Shown here: positions 58,201 through 64,000 of the stretch, piece after piece | Numbering within the stretch: position 1 is the first letter of the stretch | How the letters are laid out: every line of letters starts with the position of its first letter | Assembly: GCA_032173965.1 (NCBI GenBank) | Contig: CM063290.1 | Coordinates: forward strand, 5,097,501 to 5,161,500 | Reading direction: 5' to 3' | DNA from: Sitta carolinensis | Taxonomy: Eukaryota > Chordata > Aves > Passeriformes > Sittidae | Length of the DNA stretch: 64,000 nucleotides | The notes under the pieces: generated by a model | Told to the model about the DNA's origin: nothing | The model's database searches: none | What the model saw: only the letters and a program-made list of their open reading frames with translations | Position numbers and translations under genes: made by a program

Positions 58201-61200
58201 CTTATCCAACCCTAACCACTGTCTTTCACTGTATCTATGTGATGTGGATATTTCTTTCCATTTTGGATAAGGACATGCATTTTTATTTGTTTATGTATTC
58301 ACAAACACATACTCAGAACTATACATATACATTATGTTTTCTTGTCTGCACAAATCTATAGCCTTGCACATTTTACAGCAGTAGAAATGCATGACAAGCC
58401 CCTCCACAGTAGGTTAATGGAAGCTGAAGAAGCTGAAGTAATTGCCACAGATACTCTTTCAAAATTAATGTTATTGTGCTGCATGTATTTGGTGAATATT
58501 CCATAATAAGAGGAGTTCCACATTAAGCCAAATGAACCGTTTATGAAAATTGGAGGATAAAATAAATGTTAAATTTGCAGTGTTGACAAACTGATGTTAC
58601 GCATAAAAAAAAAAAAAGCCGAAAATGTTGGGGGCTAAATTCAGGGATTGTGTGAAAAGCACCTTGTTATAGCCCAATCTTTTCAAAATTTACTAATGCA
58701 CTTTCAAGCATGTTTTTCAATTAGCTAAATATCACAGCTGCATCTTGCACCTCAGGAAGTCAGCGTTAGCTCTGCTTCCATGCTGAGAGGCCAGAGGGCT
58801 TTGCTGCAGAAGGGAAAGGAAACCAACGCGGAGCTTTAAGGCGAGACAGTGGATTGCCCTTTTTCTTTTTGTTTTTTTTTTGTTTGCTATTATTCCTTCA
58901 TCTTTCTGGGCATGCAAATAACACCAATTTACATTAAAAATGTATGTGGGTAATTTTTACTTCTGTTTATGTCACCATTAAATGTGACTCTGTGATTTAC
59001 CGTTGTGGTTTTAATCTCGCATTAATGCGGCTGATTGTAATTATTTGTCTTTTTAATTGAAATAAAGTAGGAAAGAGAGCTTTCCTGAATTTGTTACTTG
59101 CACAAATATTTCTACACTGGTTTTGAAGTAAATATCTTGCTGTGGTGAGTGGGACTGGAGGACAGAACAGCCCCATGCACAGTTTACAGTTAGAAATCTC
59201 AGTGAGGGCACAACCCTGGAAAAAATGACAGCTTTCTACCTGTGTTGCAGTAGAAGAAACAATCTGTGGAAATAGCAAACTACAGGATAAAGTCCTTTTT
59301 TGGAGCAGAATTATTTAATTAGCCTTTCTTTGCTGCTTTTGTAGTGGTACACAATGCCTATTTTTATTTTACTATATTTATAGGGTGCAGTTATGATTGT
59401 CATTAAAAGCTGTGGGGTGGTGAAATAGGAATATATGTATTTTTTACATTAAAGGGTTCAGAATTGCCTTTCCTGAGGAAACTGTCAGTGATGCTGGAGA
59501 ATATCAAAGTCAGTGTGAAGCTGTTATGCTAAAAACTTCCTTTTCATTCAATTTCTCTGTCTCTGCATTTGAAAACTTGATACAGGTTGAAAGTTTAGAG
59601 GTGACTGATACAGTTATGAATGCAGTGACTGTTTAGCTAATTGTCATCACTTTGAATAAAGGTACCATTTATAAATTATTCATTGATATATATTCCATGA
59701 TTAATAGGTGGAGCTTGGTTCTTCAGCTCGTTGAAAAGCATATTCAAATTGTTTTAGTAAATCCGTAACAGATGCTGCTCTAACAAATTGTTATAAAACA
59801 CATTATAATGTGTAGATATAACTGAAGCAATATATATCATTTCACTGTTATTCAGTGTCACCATCTTCTTATATAATTTCTCACATCACTGTGACACTGA
59901 ATAAAGTAGGGTTTTTTTTTTCCCTAATGAGGAATAAAACCATATCCTATTTGTGAAATGCCAACTCCATTAAAATCACTGATGAAATTTCCACTGGCAT
60001 TAATATGTTCAAGAGTACAATTCAAATTTCAGTGCTGTAAATTGGTGTGAGAGTTCTGATGTCACTCTAAGAAAAGGTTTATAGATAGAATAATAATGTC
60101 GAGGTTAATGTATATCAAAGTTGTTTCTTCATTGCTACTCCCAAGCCACTTTTCTGAAGGAAGAATGTAAGTTTTCAGTGGAAGTTCAAGTCTTGGTTGT
60201 GCTCATTCAAACTTTCCTCCTTCTTTCTTGTGATGAATCATCTTCTGTGAATCTCTGAAGTCACTACAGGCTTTCTTGCTCATCCATCAGTGGGGGATGA
60301 TGCTGGACAGTATTTTCTGCTATTGTCAGTCTGCACCCTGTTCCTCACAGTCACCCAGGTTCACTGTTGTTCTCTCTAAAGGGGTCTCATCCTGCAGATT
60401 TGTGCACTGTGCTGTCTTTTGCAGTCTCCCACTGAGGAAATAGTCACATCCATATGACACAGGGATGGCAGCAGGACTGAGATCTTGCTTTGGAAAGTCT
60501 CATTACTGTTGTTAAAATCTGTCCAAACACCCTGAGAATCCAGAAGTCTGAGATATTTTGGATTATTTTCACATGAATCTTCAGTTGTCAAGAGTACTGA
60601 ATTAACCTATGACTCAGAGAACATGAAAATGTTGCAGTTCAAATAGTTGTACAGAGTTTTTGTATGGATTAATACATTTGACTTTTCAAGGGTCCCACAG
60701 GTTATCAACAGACACATTCAGGGAATTCAGAATAACAGATGGTCAATATTTACGGGAGAGACTAAAACAAGGTGATTAGGATAACAAAATGTGTGATACA
60801 AAATTCAGGTTGCCTGTGGAAAAATGACTGGGGAGCAGGTGGGGAGAAAATGACAATGTGCCATTGAACCAAAAGCTCAGCCTGCTGCTGTGGTTTGGGG
60901 TGATGGCTGTTTTGAGGAGGTGGGAGCAGTGATGTGTAGCCTCCCTGCTGGACCCCACCACATTTACCAGAGGAAATTCATGTCATCAGCCTCGCAGGCA
61001 AAAGCAGACATCTACCTGAGGGTTCCAGAACAGCCTGTGCAAAGGCGTAATAGACATTGAGTGATATTTCCCCAGAATTTCTCTTCACAGCTTTCAGATG
61101 CATCATTGACTTGCTAAACTCATCATTAGGAACACATTTGCAGACCACCACCTACCAGAGGAAGGCAGCCCGTGTGGAGCAACCAGTGGAGCATCTGCAA

Positions 61201-61971
61201 ATGCGTTTCCTGTAAGAAATAGTTTCTCACCCCACAACTATCACAATTCATGGATTCTATCTCTCTCTTTGTGTCTGTCTCAGACTCCAACATATTTCAT
61301 CCCGTGCACCAAATGTCCCCAGGGAAAGTGTGGGTGAAAAGAATCCTCTAGCACTAAAATGAATTCACACAGACGGTTGGTGAAAAAATATGAAAATCAT
61401 ATTTTCCCCGAGACAAGAACTCCATTTCCAACCTCTCTTACAAATCCTTAGGGAACGTCTACAAAATACCTTCAAGAGGCTGTGTTGGGAGAATAAGTCA
61501 CATCTGTTGGACACTAAACCCAGGGACTCCACAGAGGTTTTATTGCACATTATAATTTTTATTTCCATTAGTTTCTTGTATTCCAGAGGCAACAATTCCC
61601 TGCCTTATTCCCCTGTCCTGTTGCCCTGATCATCTTGTTTTAGTCCCTTCGGTGAATACTGAACATCTCTCTTTTTCTGAATTCCTTAAACAGCTTAGGT
61701 GAATGTGAACAATTTGTCTTAACCCCGTTCTGCTTGAAGATTGCTGCTCCCATAGCAAAACTGAAGGAAAGCTTCTGTGCTAGTCTCATTTTTTTTTTTC
61801 TCACAACCACATTACCTGTTCTAATGAAACTTTCCTTGCAGCCCTTATTTTACTTATATCCTTAGTGGGTGTTGATTAAAGAAACAATAATCTCATATCC
61901 TGGGGGAAGAGAACAGTGAGCCCTTTTCCCTTCTTTCAGCACTGTACTGTGCAAACACATGTGCCTGTAGG

Positions 61972-62066
61972 GATATATATATATATAAAAAAATAGTGTG
62001 TGTGTGTATATACATGTATATGTGTATATATATGTATATGTGTGTGTATATATATATATATATATT
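61972..62066. repeat. TA/TG compound microsatellite
   Basis: Alternating TATA, TGTG and TATG blocks over about 95 bp. Histidine/tyrosine/isoleucine-rich frames across it are artefacts. Confidence 0.9.
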
Positions 62067-62559
62067 CAGTGGCCAAATGGAAATGCAGGTGTTTAAATCC
62101 AGAACTCGTGGCTGAAAAGCTCCAGTTTTGCTTTTGTGAGTGCATTGCTATGGCATGTGGACAAACACCAGTCACTTTCAGCTGCGTTAGTGAAAGCACT
62201 TTTTTGTTAAAATACAGGAAAAGGGTGCCCAGAAATGGCTGCCACTGTGTGGGTTTGGGTACTGAAGGCATTGCTCTTCTCCAAATGCTGCAGCTGCTCA
62301 CTGAAAACCTTGGGCTGAGTCTGGGCTGTGACTCAGCATCTCATTTTTAGGGGTTTTAATTTCCAAAATTATGTTGATAACTATCAAAAAGGGGCTGGTT
62401 ACACAACAATACAGTGAATTTTCAAAGACAACAGCTAAATGATAATTTTTAGAATGTAAGGGAAATATTTTTCAATAACTCATAGTGTTAAATAACGATC
62501 TTATTTCAGGAATTTTGTCCTGAAAGTTTTTTGAGATGTCATTGGGTCAAAATTCCCTT

Positions 62560-62568
62560 GATATATTC

Positions 62569-62654
<86 letters not shown>

Positions 62655-62662
62655 TATATATA
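62560..62662. repeat. (AT)n microsatellite, about 100 bp
   Basis: A nearly pure AT repeat is broken by ATAATA steps near 62593, 62614 and 62647. It can form cruciforms and is likely length-polymorphic. Confidence 0.95.
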
Positions 62663-64000
62663 ACACAGCAATTTTTATATATATGTTTATTAAAAATCAT
62701 TACTACCACTGCCTGTTATGTCCAAGAGCAGAGCCTTGTCCCTTTATACAAAAGAGAGTGGTAATATTGCTCACTGGAAATTATGGGACGTTCTTCAAAC
62801 CCATAGAAGTAAATATTACCTTAAGGAAATAAAGTATTTATGAAATCAGAGCTGGAATTAAGCCTCCAAAACATTCAATTTTTTTCTTCATAGGATTATT
62901 TGGAGGAAAATGGTTCATATGAGTGGGAAACTTTCTAAGTTACTTAAGGTTCTCTCAAAAGTGATTCTCTGGCTCCAGTTTAAAAGAGTCTTTATTGCAG
63001 GTGTGTTGCTGAAATAACAGCTCTATAAGGCTTTGTATTTCAGTTATTTTCAGGGCTCTATTTACAAGTAAAAACACCTTGATATGTTGGTCGGGCAGAA
63101 CAAGGATTTCACTGTCAAAGGTTTTGTGAGAATTTTTCACTATAGGCACAAGAATAATTTAATTTTGTTTATTAGTCACTATTTGTTAGTTAACCTTTTT
63201 AATTAGGAGTTTTTTATGTTGCCTTTGTACTTTTTCTATCTGAAGCGCTCAGATGAGCAGTTGCCACGTATCTTTAGAAGGATATCATAGCAACCAAGAC
63301 ATGGGGAAGGCAATAAATGAGAAAGTAAGGTCCAGCAGTTTGTTTTAGCAGAGGTTAATCAATGGAACTGCAGCTTTGACCGCAGAGCCCGAATTCATTT
63401 CTTGTATTTGATTTTCCTTCCAGCTACCATTACAATTTACTTTATATTAAATGACTTCTGATGAGAAGATGACTTTAACCTCTTTTCAGTCCCATCTCTT
63501 CAGGGCATTATTGTGGACTGTAGATTAAACAAAACCTACTCTGACAGAAGTAAGTTTAGACAATGTAGTTTTATTTTGTGATGCCAAAAATGGGCTCTTC
63601 GTTACCAAGTACCTTTCTTCATTAGCTGAACTTGATGTAATCTGTGCTGAAGTGTTTATTTTTTCCTTGTATTGACCTATGAAAAATTTACAGAAGAATG
63701 AAAATATCACTGGCACAAAAAATGCAATGAAAGCCTTTTCCAGGACAGAAGCACACAGTTTTATAGTACCCAATATTCTTTTCCCTGCCTTCCTTCTCAA
63801 AGGAGTTGTATCTTTTCCCTCATATGTTTCATGGAGGCACAAGCTTGCAGGAATAGTCAGCTGGGTCTGTATTTTTTGTGTTCACTGGTCAAACTTCAGA
63901 GTAACCTGTCCCTTTGAGGTGGTTCTTTTAATATTTCACTAGATCAACTGCCAACAAGATATTTTGTCAGCCCTGTGCAAGACGATGATGATAAAACCGT

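Larger units (their letters stand above)
15752..64000 (+). other. NLGN1: Start of a long NLGN1 intron; no other gene seen
   Basis: 48 kb follow the A1 donor without any further recognisable neuroligin exon. The next conserved segment (DIRDSGGPKPVMVYIHGG) is absent, and so is the acidic A2-type insert. The stretch holds CR1 remnants, microsatellites, homopolymer runs and GC-rich patches near 15970-16190, 23500-23780, 29560-29860 and 54985-55220. It also has AT-rich blocks and some strong but unsupported splice-acceptor-like sites. Open frames on both strands are short and lack known domains. Confidence 0.8.

Noticed and set aside
62536..62832. Tyr/Ile-repeat protein frames over the AT microsatellite.
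   Set aside because: They are a direct translation of the AT repeat and not a gene.
63820..63850. TTTCATGGAGGC resembling the HGGS coding region of the next neuroligin exon.
   Set aside because: Flanking codons do not encode PVMVYIHGGSYMEG in any frame, so the match is coincidental.

Overview
The window is vertebrate nuclear DNA, almost certainly from a bird. Three short interspersed pieces match the 3' end of avian CR1 LINEs (about 168-222, 10384-10484 and 31526-31740). Coding sequence is sparse, introns are long, there is one CpG island, and small GC-rich patches sit in AT-rich intron, as is common in avian genomes. Nearly all longer open frames are chance frames in non-coding DNA.

The one gene I can support is the 5' part of neuroligin-1 (NLGN1) on the + strand. 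Region by region: 1-2190 is 5' flank. 2230-3700 is a CpG island holding the likely promoter, a TATA motif at 2946 and a probable non-coding exon 1 ending at a donor at 3085/3086. 3086-14434 is intron 1. 14435-15240 is exon 2, with about 313 nt of 5'UTR and codons 1-164 from an ACCATGG start at 14748. 15241-15691 is a short 451-nt intron. 15692-15751 is a 60-nt cassette that encodes the splice-site-A (A1) insert of neuroligins. From 15752 to the window end is the beginning of a very long intron. The exons for the rest of the cholinesterase-like domain, the transmembrane segment and the tail are not in the window.

The parts fit together as a synaptic adhesion gene whose early exons control isoform choice. 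Exon 2 supplies the signal peptide and the start of the extracellular domain. The cassette is a multiple of three, so it can be skipped without a frame change. The most interesting signals lie in the 451-nt intron between them. It has five GCATG motifs (four of them TGCATG, the Rbfox site). It also has a strong internal 3' splice site in the correct phase, whose open frame ends in a stop that overlaps an AATAAA polyadenylation signal. This is a candidate short NLGN1 isoform. The exon-2 leader also carries several upstream AUGs. The remaining intron holds simple repeats, degraded old repeats, GC-rich patches and a few AT-rich blocks that look like conserved non-coding elements. No second gene, tRNA, rRNA, CRISPR array or intact mobile element was found.
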